From the NCBI GenBank assembly GCA_000231825.2, contig JH720293.1, forward strand, positions 1,674,001 through 1,738,000: a DNA stretch of 64,000 bases, given 5' to 3'. Below, one piece after another: positions 1-13,606 of this stretch. Source of the stretch: Tetrahymena elliotti 4EA. Taxonomy: Eukaryota; Ciliophora; Oligohymenophorea; Hymenostomatida; Tetrahymenidae. The notes beneath the pieces are model-generated. The model saw only the letters and a list, made by a program, of their open reading frames with translations, was not told where the DNA came from and did no database searches. Every line of letters starts with the position of its first letter. The first letter of the stretch is position 1. A program made the translations under genes and the position numbers.

Positions 1-810
1 TTGGATTTATCTAACAATAGATTTAAATCAGAATTATTTGATGAATTATTGAAGACTATAAGCTGTTTAACTCTTATAAGATTTTTAGAATTAAAGCTCA
101 ATGGTAATATCATTGAAATTCAAAATGAATTCAATTTTAGCTAAATGAGAGAATTAAATTAGCTAAGCCTAACTTTTTGGTGTAACAATTTTTCGGATTA
201 AAGCTTAAGCAATCTTTTTAAGTCAATTAAGCATGTTAAATAATTAGAAGAGTTAACCTTTGAAGTTGTAAGTAATAATATGAATGATAAAATATAATAA
301 TTCTAAGGGTATTTAGATCATTTAAATACTCTCAAAAAATTAGATTTAGTTTTTAGCAAAAATGGGAAAAACCTGTCGCGCTTTAAAGATTTTGACTTAA
401 CTTTGCTCGAGTTAAGACATTTAGAGGAACTTACAGTTGATGTTTCAAATTGTAATTTTAGCCTTTCTGGAATTACTGAGCTAATTAAAAATTTACATTT
501 CTTATCTTCTATGTTAAAAATTGATTTAAATTTCTCTGAAAACTTAGAATTCAATGATGAATGCACTCATATTATTTCTGAGAGTATCTGTACTCTGCCG
601 TAGCTCAAAATATTAGTCTTAAATTTATAAAAAACAAGTATTACAGACAAATCAGTTGAAGCAATTTTCAAAAAAATAGTGATAATGACATCTCTAAGAT
701 CTGTTACAGTTGACTTTCTGGACAATAAAACAACAGAAGGGGCAATGAAGCTTATTGTTGATGGGCTCTTAAAATCAAACCATATTTAACACCCGCAATT
801 TAGAATATGA
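1..810 (+). CDS. Leucine-rich-repeat protein, 3' part (5' end outside window)
   Basis: An open frame under the ciliate code runs from the first base to TGA at 808-810, about 269 residues, with many in-frame TAA/TAG glutamines. The protein is a chain of irregular leucine-rich repeats: segments such as LDLSNNRF, LEELTFEV, LKKLDLVF and LRHLEELTVDVSNCNF recur every 25-35 residues. LRR proteins of this kind bind other proteins; nothing here gives the partner. No membrane segment or kinase motif is present in the visible part. The last 30 residues (GAMKLIVDGLLKSNH...HP) resemble the tail of the next LRR gene ending at 5802 (TMKNLVRQSLIKAKKILHP), so the two are probably paralogues. The start codon and any N-terminal domain lie upstream of the window. 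Family assignment is firm; specific function is unknown. Confidence 0.8.
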
Positions 811-1689
811 AAAGTTTTTATTTCATAGACCTATTTGTAAGTCTATAAGCAAAGGTTAGTAAAAATATAATGCACTTTTTTAATAATAAAAAAAATCTTT
901 CAGAATAATTGTTATTTAAGATACCTCTCTGTAAGACTGTAAATATAGTTAGAATAGATTGTGCTTTTCTAATAAAAAAGCAAAATTTTCTTTTATTCTA
1001 AATTAGAACCCACCAGAAAAAATTAATAAAATAATAAAGTTTCTCACTTAAAAAAAAATCAAATTTGAAATTAGAAATAGATTAAATTACTCACTTTTAA
1101 ATTATGAGAAAAAAACAAAGCTTATTTAAACAAATTTCTTTTACAAAAAAGATAAAAATATCTATTTAACAATTTTGTTTATATTCAATCATTTATCTGC
1201 ATTTTTTGTAGTATTCTTATTACACCTTCTAAAACTTTTATTTTACTCAAAAAAATCAGATTGATAAATTTAATTATTTGGGTTATTAATTATAATTTTC
1301 ATTATTTTGGTATTTTCTCCTTCTATTGAAATTAATTTTTTTCAACCAATTTTGATTTAGTAAATTAGGCAGTTGAGGTTTATATTCTAAATTGATTGAT
1401 TTGGTTTCAAGAAATGGATATTTATTCCTTTCAACTTTTACAAATATTTTAATGTTGCAGCAGTGATTTTTTAACTGCTATATTAAGGAAATAAATAAAT
1501 AATATTGATTTATATTACATTATTAAGATAACTATTACAACTTAAGGCAATTTTTAATTAACAAAATAATTAAAATTCATAACACTGCATATTTTATAGC
1601 ATCAATAAGGTAAAAATTAAACATAATCCTGAATAATAGTTACTTACTTATATTATTTTTAAAGAATTGATTTTGAGTAAAAATCAGAG
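811..1689. other. Intergenic spacer
   Basis: Very AT-rich sequence with homopolymer A and T runs and no sustained reading frame on either strand under the ciliate code. I see no RNA gene. It should hold the terminator of the upstream LRR gene and the promoter of the next, but no recognisable site stands out. Confidence 0.6.
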
Positions 1690-4600
1690 ATGGGATTTAA
1701 ATAGACAAAAAGTTATTTAAGAATATCCCTATTCGCTGCAAAAGTAGCTATTGGAATATTTGGATTGGCAAGCGATATCATCTACTTCTATACTGAAGAA
1801 TTTAAGATCATTTATATAAAAGATATAATGGCATTTTTCATTTTACTAAGCCCTTTAATATAAGTACTTGCTTGGGGCATTTTATTATCTGAAATAAAAA
1901 TGAAGATACCTGAACCCTAAGAAGATGAAAGAGTTAAGAACTCAAAAACCCTATTTTAATATATCTTTAATTATTTGTATTGTTTTATTATTTATTATTT
2001 GACTGTTTTTAAATCCATGATAAAGCTACTACCTTAGACCATTTTTATTGCGCTTTTGTAAGAAACAAAAATTTTTCCTGTTTTTCTATTTGGATATACA
2101 TATCTAAAATACTAAGCAGTCCTAACAGCAGATTTAATGAGAAACATATCTTCGTATTTAGAATTACAAGAATCAAAAGAAAATGGTTAATAGAAATAAT
2201 AATAGAAGGAAAGAGCAATTTAAAATGTCAAATCGGATTTTCACATAGAATAAAAATAAAATAACTAATAAATTTTAGGTATTTAAAAAGAAAATATTGA
2301 AGTGGTGGATTTCGATTAGAGTAATCTTTCCTAAATAACCAATAATTACCACATGGCTAGCAATTAGGATTAATAAGAAAAAAGTAATTAATATTTTATG
2401 GTATATTTAATTTATTTGAATTTAATATAAAATAGATAATATTCAGAATAAAATTTTAACTCATAGCCCTTCTTTAAATATTTTCAAAAAGATGTTTGAA
2501 AATTCAAGAAGAAATTAACTTAAAGTGAAAAAATTGATTTAGACCAAATTTAGTACTATCAACACATAATTTTAACAGTAATAGGCATATGGGTAAATAG
2601 TGATTGAAAATTAAATAAATTGAAAATTTTTTATCAAATAATTTTAGTGGGAATTCTGATGAAGTTGATATCTCAGAAGAACATATTTAATCTAATCAAA
2701 ATTTACCATTAAATCAATTGAAGGATCCAATCGCACATAATTTTAATCATGAACATAATTCAAAAAATACACTATTTCATAATGGAAAAGTAACTAACTA
2801 GGATAATTATTTGAAAAGCAGTTATCAATCTATAAATAATAAATACAATTCTGGTTATTCTTAGCAAGAATAGAATGAAGAAGGCATAAATAAATTTGGA
2901 TTTTCATAAATTGATGTAACTCTAGATGCTAATCTACTTCCAACTATAGACACTCTATTGATTGATAAAAATTTGCAATAATTTATCCTGATTACAGATG
3001 TAGTAAAAGCTATTTTTGGTGTAATTAATTAAATTTTTTTTATATGTAAACCATATCACATTAAATTGTGTAAATCTCTTCTTTATAAAAGAAATAAATA
3101 CAATTTCTTATTTTTTTAACCATCTTTGTTTAATATTTTTTAATACTATATTACTTCAGGCTCTACCTATGACTATTGTGAAGTATCTAAACAACAATTT
3201 AAATGATCGATGGAAGACATCTTAAAATAATATTGACTACTTTATCTTATTTTCATTCTTAATATCTCTACTTACTATTTTGACTCATGGAATTCAACTT
3301 ATGGGGATCTTGTATAATGATAATATTAAGATTTACTATAAAACTCTTTAATATTTAAGTAATATGTAAGAAAAAGAAAGAAACTCTTCCAAAAATCATT
3401 TAAGAAAACAAAAAATTGAAGATAATGATATTCAGATTTAATAGATAGCCAAAAATCAAAAGCTACTTGAAAGCCAAGAAGATAATAATTAGTTTAAATA
3501 AAATAAATTTTTTGGTAAAGTTTAATAATTTTTTAATAATTTAATAGATTTTTAAATTTTTTATTGATAATAAAATTATTTTAGGGTTTGGAAAACTATT
3601 TCCAATGATGAAAATTTTAAAAATAAATAGTTAGTAGCAGATTAAAAAATTAAACATGCTAAGATAATAAGCATGTGATGAGGTAAAATGTATGTAATAC
3701 AATTTGAGTAATCATACATTTATTGCAGCTAATTTGTAAAAAAATCTAAAGCAATCACTAGGCAAATTTAAAAATTTATAAAAGCTTGTGATAAAATTTA
3801 ATAATAATTATTTTGGAGATGGAATCGAAGATGTTGTAAAAGTATTTTTATCAAGCATGCCTTTTCTTAGAAATATTTAATTATCTTACTACTCAAATCC
3901 ATTCAAAGAAGAATAAATAGAATCTATTTTTTTATTAATTAATGATTGGATGACAAATAATCAAAATTAAAATGTATCTGTTCTATTTGAAACAGAATTA
4001 GCTTTTATTTGGTATCCTTCCTAAATTGAAGTTGATGAAAATCCATTCTTGTTCCTTGATAAGTTATAAGAAATGTAATTAGGATAAAATAAATTTTTAT
4101 TCAGTGTAAATATTCCTTAAAAGACAATACTTGATGATGAGGCTGTATTTTTATCAAAATAAATTCAAGGATGGTAAAATACATTTTAATTTTAGAGTTA
4201 ATTAATAAATTTTTTTGAAAATATTTTAATAGGAATAATTTATAGAAATTTTAATTAAACTGCTAAGAATTAAGCACAGCAGGTCAAGAAATGATAAAGT
4301 AGTCTATTTAAGGCAATTAATAAATAAAAAACTACCAGTTTAGTTCTTAAAAAAATGGTATGATTTGTAGTAAAGGTTATGAATTTAACACTGATTTAAA
4401 AAAAGTAAAAAATTTTTATTTCTTATTTAAATAATTAATAAAATTTATTTAATAAAATGAAGGGCTAGATATAAATCTAGAATTAGAATTTCTTCTTTAG
4501 TTCTCTTGGAGCATATTTACTGATGAACAGAGAAATCAAGGATTAATGGAAAATTTACTTGCATACATTAGACTTAAATTTTTAGTAAGAACTTCCTAAT

Positions 4601-5802
4601 TCTGAATAATGTTTATGTGAAAGTGAAATTAAGTCTTTATTTAACAATATTAGTTAATTAAAGTTTATTAAAAGTTTCACTTTAAACCTTAAAAATAATA
4701 ACCTTGGGGATACTATTGGAAGTATTATTTCACAAAGTCTTATTCAGCTTCCTAAGCTTAAAGATTTATGTGTCAATTTTGAAGGAAATAGATTAACTAA
4801 AATTGGATTTAAAGATTTCATATCAGAATTTGTAAAACAAAAAAAAAGCTTAGAGTCTTTAGAGTTAAATCTTAATGGGTGTTAGATCCATCAAGATGGT
4901 GCAGCATTATTAAGTAATTACTTTAAGATGCTTAAAGATTAAGAAGAAGCAGTAGGTAGTAAAAATTAATTTGATCTTTAAAGATTAATGATCAATTTAA
5001 CAAAAAGTAGAGTCAACTAGAAAGCTGTGGATTCTATTTTCTAGAGTATCTCATAGTTATAATCTCTTTAGTATGTTAATATAATCATAAAAGGAATTTA
5101 ATTATCTAATATTAACTAATTTGATTTGTCAAGGTTAGTTTATTTAAAAGAATTACATTTAACACTGTGGTAAAATTAATTTAGTAAAGATGGATTTATC
5201 AATTTGGCTAATTCTTTTGAAACATTCCCATCTTCAATATAACAGATATATTTAGATTTAAGTCATAATGAAATAAAACCTTAGGTTTATCCCTTTCTTG
5301 ATTTCTTAAATAAGAATAACAACATATTTGAATTTAACTTAAATTTAGATGGAAATAGTAGCATTAACTATTTACCTAATATTTAAGAAATACTAATGGA
5401 CTAGCAAAGAATTTTAATGTTCAAAATTAATTTAAGTTGTTGTGATTTTGATTATAATTCAGTTCTTTAGCTAAAATAAGGATTAATGTTTTTAGTCAAC
5501 CTTAAAGTTATATGGCTAGATTTTAGCAAAAATAAAAAATTTGATGATGACTGCTTTCTAGCTATTAATCATGTTTTGAGTGAGCTAAAAACGCTAGAAG
5601 AGATACAATATTATTGTTAAGAGACATAAATTACAAATGCCTCAATAGAAGCTTTCTCATATCAACTTCAAACATTCAAAAAAGTAGAAACCTTAACAGT
5701 TGATTTTTCTTAAAATAATATTGATGAAACTATGAAAAATCTTGTCAGGTAATCACTTATAAAGGCAAAAAAGATTTTGCATCCATCTTTGGTAATATGA
5801 GA
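1690..5802 (+). CDS. Membrane protein with C-terminal leucine-rich repeats; reading frame damaged
   Basis: Begins at ATG 1690 (MGFKQTKSYL...). The first 150 residues hold several hydrophobic segments (FGLASDIIYFY, FFILLSPLIQVLAWGILL, YLYCFIIYYLTVF, FPVFLFGYTYL). After Q/N-rich linkers, a second membrane block follows (VVKAIFGALPMTIVKYL, FILFSFLISLLTILTHGI). It runs without a break into LRRs from about 3640 (LGKFKNLQKLVIKFNNNYF...) to TGA at 5800-5802. The two hydrophobic blocks faintly recall XK-related membrane proteins, but I would not rely on that. Likely introns lie near 2553-2647, 3021-3160 and 3527-3584. Two in-frame TGA codons (2497-2499, 4292-4294) and a frame change near 4520-4560 are not explained by normal-sized introns. 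The LRR tail resembles the gene ending at 810. It is either a recently disrupted gene or one with very short introns or base-call errors. Confidence 0.6.
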
Positions 5803-6766
5803 AGATTGATAAATACTAAACTATTTAAAATATAAATACAAAAACATTTAAACAATTTTAATCAAATTAAATTACTATTAAAAATACTTTATATTAATAT
5901 TTTTTATTTTTAAACAATGTCCCTTAATTTTAAAATCAAGTATCATAATTATAGAATTTATTTATTTATTATCTATCTTTCTATCTATCAATTCACAATG
6001 ACTGTATTTTTTATTTTCTATTTTTAATATTTTCATAAAAATGTTTAAATAAACTTAAAATATTACAAAATGTTAAAATATTCTTCAAAAATGCATCAAG
6101 AAAACTAAATTCTTAAAGAAAAATTATTTTAATAAAATCCCAATAGTAGAATGAAAATATTGAAGTAAATTTTATTAATCTTTTGAACAGAAACACTCCT
6201 AAAAAAGACTAGATAAAAAGATAATTGAATTAAATATTTGAAAAATAGTTAGTAAAATATGATTCAATTAAAAACTTGCGTTTTGATATTTAAAAGAGGA
6301 ACTATATCTTTACTAGTATTTCCATAAAGATAATAGTAAACCAAGAAGAAATTTACTTTTAAAAAAAATAAAAGTTATTATGATTCAAAAGTAATAATCA
6401 CAGATTCATTTATTTTTAAAAAAACAATATGATGGATTAATATTTTTATATGAAAAAAAGAGGTCAAATTATAGTAACTGAAATTAAAATAACCTACACT
6501 TTTTCATATATTATTTGGTCGATTAAGGAATATCAGGAATTTTTTTTATATCCAGCTCTAAAGTTTACTAAATATCTCCTGTGAAAAATTACATTTCTTA
6601 TTCACTGAATTTAAGACGGGCTTCTAATCTTCTTACATTAATAATTGGAATATTTTTACATTTGCTATGAAAAATTAAATATAACAATTTTACAAAATTA
6701 GATTAATTAAATTTGATTGAAACTAAAAATTAATTAAAAAATTAGTAAAAACTCCATTTAAAAAGA
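5803..6766. other. Intergenic spacer with one coding-like fragment
   Basis: Mostly AT-rich spacer. A frame open from about 6138 to TGA 6381-6383 gives a lysine- and asparagine-rich peptide (NFINLLNRNTPKKDQIKR...) with amino-acid use like a real protein. It may be an upstream exon of the following histidine-kinase-like gene or a leftover; I could not connect it by a good splice. No other feature seen. Confidence 0.4.
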
Positions 6767-9700
6767 ATGTAGCAGAGAAAGAGCGAAGATACAAACTCTT
6801 AGCTTAACAATGGCATAAATAAATGGAATTTATAATTTAAATCTCCTATTCATGAAAAAATATTCCTTGACTAAAAAGTTGATTAAGTAATTAATTCTTA
6901 AATGTTTTAAGAGAAGATTTTAATGAACATCAAATTAATTGAATAAAATAGGAAAATAAGTTGTTTCTCTTAGTTGCTACCATATTTCTTGGATCTTTAT
7001 CTATTTATTAGTTAGTATATGAGTAAAGTATTGCAACAGTTATTTTTTTAGTGCTTTCTATTTTTCTAGTTGCTGGGTTAGCTTTGTTTAAAAAATACTA
7101 CATTTTTTTAACTTTCTTATCATAAGTTACTCTAATAGCGATATGTGGTTATCATTTAGAGTACTTGAAAAATACTAAATTAACAACAAGTGATTCTATG
7201 TAAATAGGATAAGTAAGTTTTTAGAAATATTGTTCTTGATATTTTTATATTAGCAAATAAATTTTGGAATTAATTACCATTTTAAAAAAGAGAAATAGGT
7301 CTCATCTTATTAAATTAAAATTTTTATTAATATTATAACAGGTATGCATATGTATGATATTAGTTAGTACAGGCTATTTTTTATTAGACTTAATTGTATA
7401 AGTAGAGCTATTTATTATTTCTATTGTTCATATCCAATAGATCGATTTTTATTCAATATATGGTCTTATTCTTGTGCATATTATATTTTTAGGATCCAAA
7501 TATTACTTTATTAAAAAATCAAAAGGCTCTTGTTTGATTTCACTCTCACTGAATGAACTCTATACTTATGTTAATACTACCTTCAGCATTGGATTTTTCA
7601 TGTCTTATTTGGACCCGATCACAAGTGATTTCTAAATAGTGGGTATTTATAATATATATATTTTTTTACGCTTGAAATATTTAATAAAAAATCATGAATT
7701 AATTTAATTTAAATAGAAAATAGGCAATTTATAACCTTAATTTTTTATTTCTAATTGTATTTTTATGAATATGTATATTAGATTTTAATCAAGCCTTGAC
7801 TAAAATTGTAGGAGAGACTAATAATTTGAAAACATATGTAAGCTAAATTAAGATAGACCTATCAAATTCAGATATTAAAGAAGAATTTGTAAAAAAAGAC
7901 GCTTCTTTAAAAGATTATCTCATGCATAAGCATTGGACGCTAAACAACATCATTTAAAATAGCTAATAAATAAGCAAAAAATATTCAAGACACTCTAATG
8001 ATCATCATCATATGCAAAGATCTACTCTAGATTATTTAAAAAATGCTAATACAAATAATTTGCAAGCAAGTTAAATTATTCCATAATAATCCGATTCACC
8101 TTTTTAAGGAAGAAACAATAGAAAGCAGCTTTCTCATTTATACATTAATTAAATAAAAAAATCTAAATCATCAGTTGAAAATGCCAGTTTTGTTGCACTG
8201 AATAAATTAAATTCTGTGTAAAATAATCAAAAAAGAAGCTTAGAAAATTTAGAATCCCCAATAAAAAGTAATTTAAACTCAATATTCGACAAATTAAAGT
8301 TGCTGAATAAAATTGATATACTCTAAGGAATTTACTAAGATGAGTCTACTAATAAAAAAATACATTTCAAAATAAAAGTTAGACTTATTATGATGGAAAG
8401 ACCGTATTTAGGAGTAACTCTAGAGGATCTGACTGAAAAAAAAGAGATTGATGATATGAAAGCTAGCATAAATAATCAAATAAGCATATACTCATAAAGC
8501 TTAATATAAATGAAAATGCAAGCAATTGAGACAATAAGAATATGTAAATCAATACATCCTTCATAAATGGTAATTGATATTTTTTATAAACTAGTTTAAT
8601 ACTTTATCATTTATTTTTTCTTCATTGCAAAAATATTTCATTAAGAGATAACTTTTTTAAATTTTTTAAGGATTATATTCAATCTTTTATTATAAATTTT
8701 TTATTGTCTTCTTAGAAACAAGCAAGTAAAAAAACAATCATACAAACACACAAATCAGCAAATAAAATAGACTAAAAAAATATTTTTCGTATTAATTGAT
8801 ATATGGTTATAATAATTTAATGAATATTTAATTCATTTGATACATATTCCACAATTGATATCTTCAATTCAATATTTTTCACTTTTAATTCAAAATAAAA
8901 CTATAATTTCAATATAATGGAATAATTTATAAAAAAGGTACCTTTGTTATCATAAATCAATCTGATGGATTGTCAGTAAGAATACTTGGTTAAAAAAGAA
9001 GAAATTAAAACAAATAGAATCAGAAAATCAACTTTCAATCTTAAAAACTTGTTAAAAGAGATTGAAGATATTTTTTAAGTTTAGGTCATATTTAAAAGTG
9101 ATTATCTATAAAACTAAACCTCAACGTTTAACAATAGTAGCCATAAGCTCATATAAATGTTCAATCATCAGCAAAGACCTTAGAGAGATTCATTATTTGC
9201 TAGATGGAAGAATAATATAATTGATACTAATTCAAATACTTAGTAGATACCTTCTTCTTAGAATTAAAATAATTGCTCAATAATGAAAGATAATACTCAG
9301 AATTCTAATATGTAAGTGGGGAAATTATTTGATGAAATAAATTGTGGCACTTCTGTTTTTAATGCAATAGATGAATAATTTAGTGTTAATAACGATATTC
9401 AAAAAATAAGACAAATCTTAATTGCTTTAGTTACTAATATGATTACATGGTATAAGACACTCATACCCAAAAAGCCTTCACTTGGAGATAGAAGCAACAA
9501 TAAAGATTCTTAAATTGATCTTTTTCCCATAGAGATTATCTGTACAGAAGAATCAAACTAATTTTTTGAGTTTTATAAACTAAAACTAATACTAAATTGC
9601 TAAGATGCACCATTTATGCCTTAAGCTGATGATTTACTTAAGTATCTTAATGGAATTCGAGATATTAGAATCAATTACTTGTGCAAGAAAATCTTAAATT

Positions 9701-10590
9701 TATACATATAGCTTATTGGACCTTATAAAATAAACTCTCAAGTTTTAGATGGAAAGATAATAGAGATATCTTTTGACCTTTTTAAAGATTTAGAAGTTAT
9801 TGAAAATAAAGAATTTTCTTAAATGTCTTAATCATAAATTTATTCATTCCATTTATTTTCAACACCCCCACAGAGTGTTTCCAAAAATTCTACAAATAAT
9901 GCTAATGGGGTATTAAATAGCGGTTAAAGGTAATATAGGTAGTTACATTAAAGATCGAAAAAAACAAAAGCCTTGAGCAATTCAATAAATTTAAATTACT
10001 TTTAGAGAAACCTAACTCTTGCTAAATATATTCATTCTGACTAGTATAATGAAACATAAGACCAACCTATGAAATCTCCAAACAAATTACTTGGAGAGAG
10101 TGATAGGTTATATGGTGAAATAAATGAAAATTAATCAAATAGCAATGATATAATGCCAATAGATATATCTCTCAGATAGCCTCAGTTAAACTTGTAGAAT
10201 TCTATATTTAATCTAAACAGCATTAGAGAATCTTAATAATTATACTCAAATTCACCAGATTAAGTTACTAATGTTGATTAATCTGAGGACATGTATAACT
10301 CAAAATCCCCAGATATAAATTCAGCTATGAAGACCTTATTTAATAGAATGAATACATCTCCTTTTGCGAAATAAAGACTAGTACCTAAAAAAATAGTACA
10401 AATTATTTAGAAAAAGTCAAAATCAAGCACCAATTTAGAAAATTTATCTGATTCATATGTATCCTAAAGCGTTGGAAACAGTTGTGATAACTATTTTAAA
10501 TAATAGCTGTAAGAATAAAACTTCGTAAATGAAATAGCGAAAATAGACTAAATACATACAATATCATCTATTAACAAGCATCAATAATGA
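6767..10590 (+). CDS. Membrane histidine-kinase-like protein with degenerate ATPase domain
   Basis: Exons fit as 6767-6886, 6952-7212, 7342-7642 and 7782-8569, keeping frame; a last long exon, entered before 8965, ends at TGA 10588-10590. Exons 2 and 3 encode about six hydrophobic segments (LFLLVATIFLGSLSIY, TVIFLVLSIFLVAGLAL, CMILVSTGYFLLDLIV and others). A linker with a PAS-like strand (PYLGVTLEDLTEKKEIDDM) follows. Then comes a stretch like the second helix of a histidine-kinase dimerisation domain (PLLSQINLMDCQQEYL ... FNLKNLLKEIEDIFQVQ), an N-box-like segment (DIQKIRQILIALVTN) and the ATPase C-terminal strand (YLCKKILNLYIQLIGPYK...). The HELRTP phosphoacceptor motif and the DxGxG and GxGL ATP-lid motifs are missing, so catalysis is doubtful. 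A Q/N/S-rich tail of about 250 residues follows. It probably acts as a membrane sensor or scaffold. The splice between 8570 and about 8900 is unresolved. Confidence 0.7.
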
Positions 10591-11321
10591 ATGAATAATA
10601 CATTTTATAATACTTTAAATTATTTTAAGCAATTACCTGAATAAGCAAATAAATTAATTAATATTAAAATAAATTATTATCATCAAATAATATTTATTTA
10701 TATTCAAAACCATCGTTACTATTATTTTATTTTATATTACGCTTTTTTCTTTAATTTTTGAGCTTCATGAATAAATTTATTATTCGAAATTAAACTCTAA
10801 CGCATCTACAAATTTTTTCATTCTTTATTGAAATTCTTCTTTTTAGATTAATTTTTTATTTAAGCAAAGAGTATTTTGTGAATTTTCCTCCTAATAAATT
10901 CAAATAAGCTTTTCTTACAACTTTAGTTTTTTATATTAATAAAAAAACCTTAAGCTCGAATGAATTTACGGTGAGTTTACTAATACAAAATTGCTTCCTT
11001 AACTCAAAAATATTTAAAAAACATCATTTGTTTTCAAAAAAATAAGAAAATTTGGTAAAAATGAAGATAAGCAGGGAAAATTAGTTCTATAAATTTACTT
11101 TTTTGACCACAACTCATAATCAAATAGAAGAGAAAAATAAGTTAATCACTTTGCTAAGTTGTTAAATTAAGAAAGGTATTCTTTGTGTAATTAAATTTGT
11201 GGTCTGGTTAATAGATTTGCAAATAATAAATTTTAATCAAATAAAAAGAGCAACAACTTTTAAAATTATAAATAATAAATAGAAAGTTGAAATAGTTAGT
11301 TATAAATAGGTCATAGGAAAA
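10591..11321. other. Intergenic spacer
   Basis: AT-rich sequence with no sustained ciliate-code frame and no RNA gene that I can see. It separates two convergent-free genes on the same strand and should carry the promoter of the gene at 11322. Confidence 0.6.
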
Positions 11322-13142
11322 ATGATTGAATAATACTTGTAGAATTTATCAGGAATTATTTTCTTGAGAAAGTTTGACATGTTTAGTTAGCCATACTACC
11401 ATAGAGTAGATTACAATTAAAAAACAAAAAAGACATCAATTGGAGGTCTACTAAGTATTTGTATAATAGGAATTTCATTAGCCTATTTAATATATATCTT
11501 ATATCTCTTTTTTAGTGACTCTTATACTCCCTCAATTACAATACTGTAAGAAAATCAATCTGGTTTAACTTCTTAAACACTAACCTACTCTCCCTTTGCA
11601 TTTTGCTTCAGGTCAAAAGGAAAAATAGTAACTACTTGGGAAAGTTACTTAGAAGTGTATATGTACTTAGATAATAATGGAGATTCTTTTAATACTGCTA
11701 ATTTCTTTTCTATTAAAAAATGCGAAGATGTTCTTCCTGGTTTCCCTAATCTGGCAAGTTTTTTTTGTATTGATACTACTTCTGTTCCTACAATCGAACT
11801 CAAAACAAATCAAGGAGATCCTTCAGATAATTTAATATTTAATTTTGCTTTGTTCATTAAGCAAGGCTAATCACCTGGTAGCATTATTAATGATCCAAAC
11901 TTTTACATGGAATTTGCTTTTATCTATCAAAGGTTTTTTACTGATAAAAAAAGACTAGAACTAGTATTAACAAGAGAGGTTATTGTCCCTGATCATAATT
12001 TATTTGTATAAGATTTATACGATGTAAACATAAAATTGATTTTATTTTTGTTTAAATAACTTTAACATTATTTTAAATTAGGCAACTCAAAGCTAAGCTA
12101 AAGTTGATGATGGATTTCTCTTATCCTCATGGTCAACATATAGTTATGTAGGCGATTTTAGAAAAACCTAATCTGTTTTGACAAAGACATCTTCCTAGGT
12201 AAGATTTGCTTCATGGTAATATGGAACAACTTCAGGAGCAAATCTGATTAGACTATCCTAAATTTAGTTAAATGATTAGCTTTACAAATAGATAATCTCA
12301 TATCCAAAAATTTCAATTGTTTTGGCACAGTTCTAATCTATATTTAGTACATTATTGATTGCAGGCATTATAGCAAAGATGGGAAGTGAAAACAAAAATG
12401 TTGAAGAAAGTATTGATATAGTAATGACTAATTATTATAGAAAATCTGCTTTAGAAATTGACCATTATTTGGAACAAAAAAAGAAGAACAAAAAAAATAA
12501 ACCTAAATTTGCCAGCAATTAGGTATAAGTAGAATTAAATACTAATGAAGATTAGATAAAGCAAAGACTCAAAATTAAAAATAGACTATTTGATCTCTAT
12601 GACTTTAAACTGTAAGTTTTTCGAATAACTAATCTACTTTTACTCAATTAATGATTTAAAATATTTATAGAATGAAGCATTATTATACTGACTGTAAAAA
12701 GATAAAAGAAGATGAGCCTGATCCTTAAATAAAAGGTTTTAAAAAAGCGTTAGAAAAATCTTGGAGTATGATGAATGCACATTAAATCCATTTAGAAATT
12801 TTGAAATTAAAGACAGCAATTTAAATGCTCTTAACCGATAAATAATATGCCTCATTAGATTACATTGGAAGAAGATTATACCCATCTGAAGAAGATATAA
12901 ACCATTTAGAAATTTTAGATTAGATTGATGAAAATGAGAACCTCAGAATCAGAAAAGCTTATGAATATTTTGAGGAGCTAAATAAAGTTGACTAGCCTTA
13001 AAACCCTATTGACTAAAAATTCAAAAACTCACTTCTTAGATAAGTGTTTGAAATTGAAAGAAAGGATGATGAAGAGCATGCCCTTATTAATTAAAAGAAT
13101 TTTTAAAATTTACAAGTTAAAGAAATTTCTTAAAATGATTGA
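11322..13142 (+). CDS. Two-membrane-segment protein, unknown function
   Basis: Three exons (11322-12023, 12082-12611, 12671-13142) give 567 residues with all phases matching; introns are 58 and 59 bp with GT...TAG borders. A short cytosolic start containing YYHRVDYNQKTKKTSIGG leads into one membrane segment (LLSICIIGISLAYLIYILYLFF). About 330 mostly extracytosolic residues follow, with few cysteines (CFRSKGKIV, SIKKCEDVLPG, FFCIDTT). A second membrane segment (ISIVLAQFQSIFSTLLIAGIIAKM region) precedes a long basic-then-acidic cytosolic tail (EQKKKNKKNKPKF, DEEHALINQ). This TM-loop-TM-tail plan matches a large set of uncharacterised ciliate membrane proteins. I do not recognise a catalytic domain. 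The gene model is strong; the role is unknown. Confidence 0.8.
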
Positions 13143-13606
13143 TAAAAATTTATTTTAAAAATTAGAATAATCTATTATTTTTTTTTAAAAATTACTTTTT
13201 TTTGTTTATAGTATTCATTTTTCTAGTATTAAGCCTAGCTATTAACCTTGATTACTTACTTTAATAATCTTACTTTTGCGGCCTGGCCTGCATTATTTTT
13301 AGAATCTTAATTAATCATCTATTATAGTTTTTTGTGAATAATGATTTAATTAATTTATTTGTTTTCAAAAAAGGTTTGAATCTGATTGATTCTCATTTAC
13401 TTATAATCTGATTTTCAAAAGTAAATTTTGGTCAATAACCTTGACCTGTTTTATTCATACATCTGCTTAACATAGTAAAATATTTAAAAGAAGAATTTAT
13501 ATCAACAATTTTTCAAGCAAAAGCCAAAATATCCTAATATGAGTAATGATTTGCATTCTAATGTCTTTGCTATTATATTGGGTAATAAATATTCTTTGGA
13601 CGTTAA

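Noticed and set aside
318..566. Minus-strand frame opposite the first LRR gene
   Set aside because: It is the antisense shadow of a well-supported LRR coding frame and has no family resemblance.
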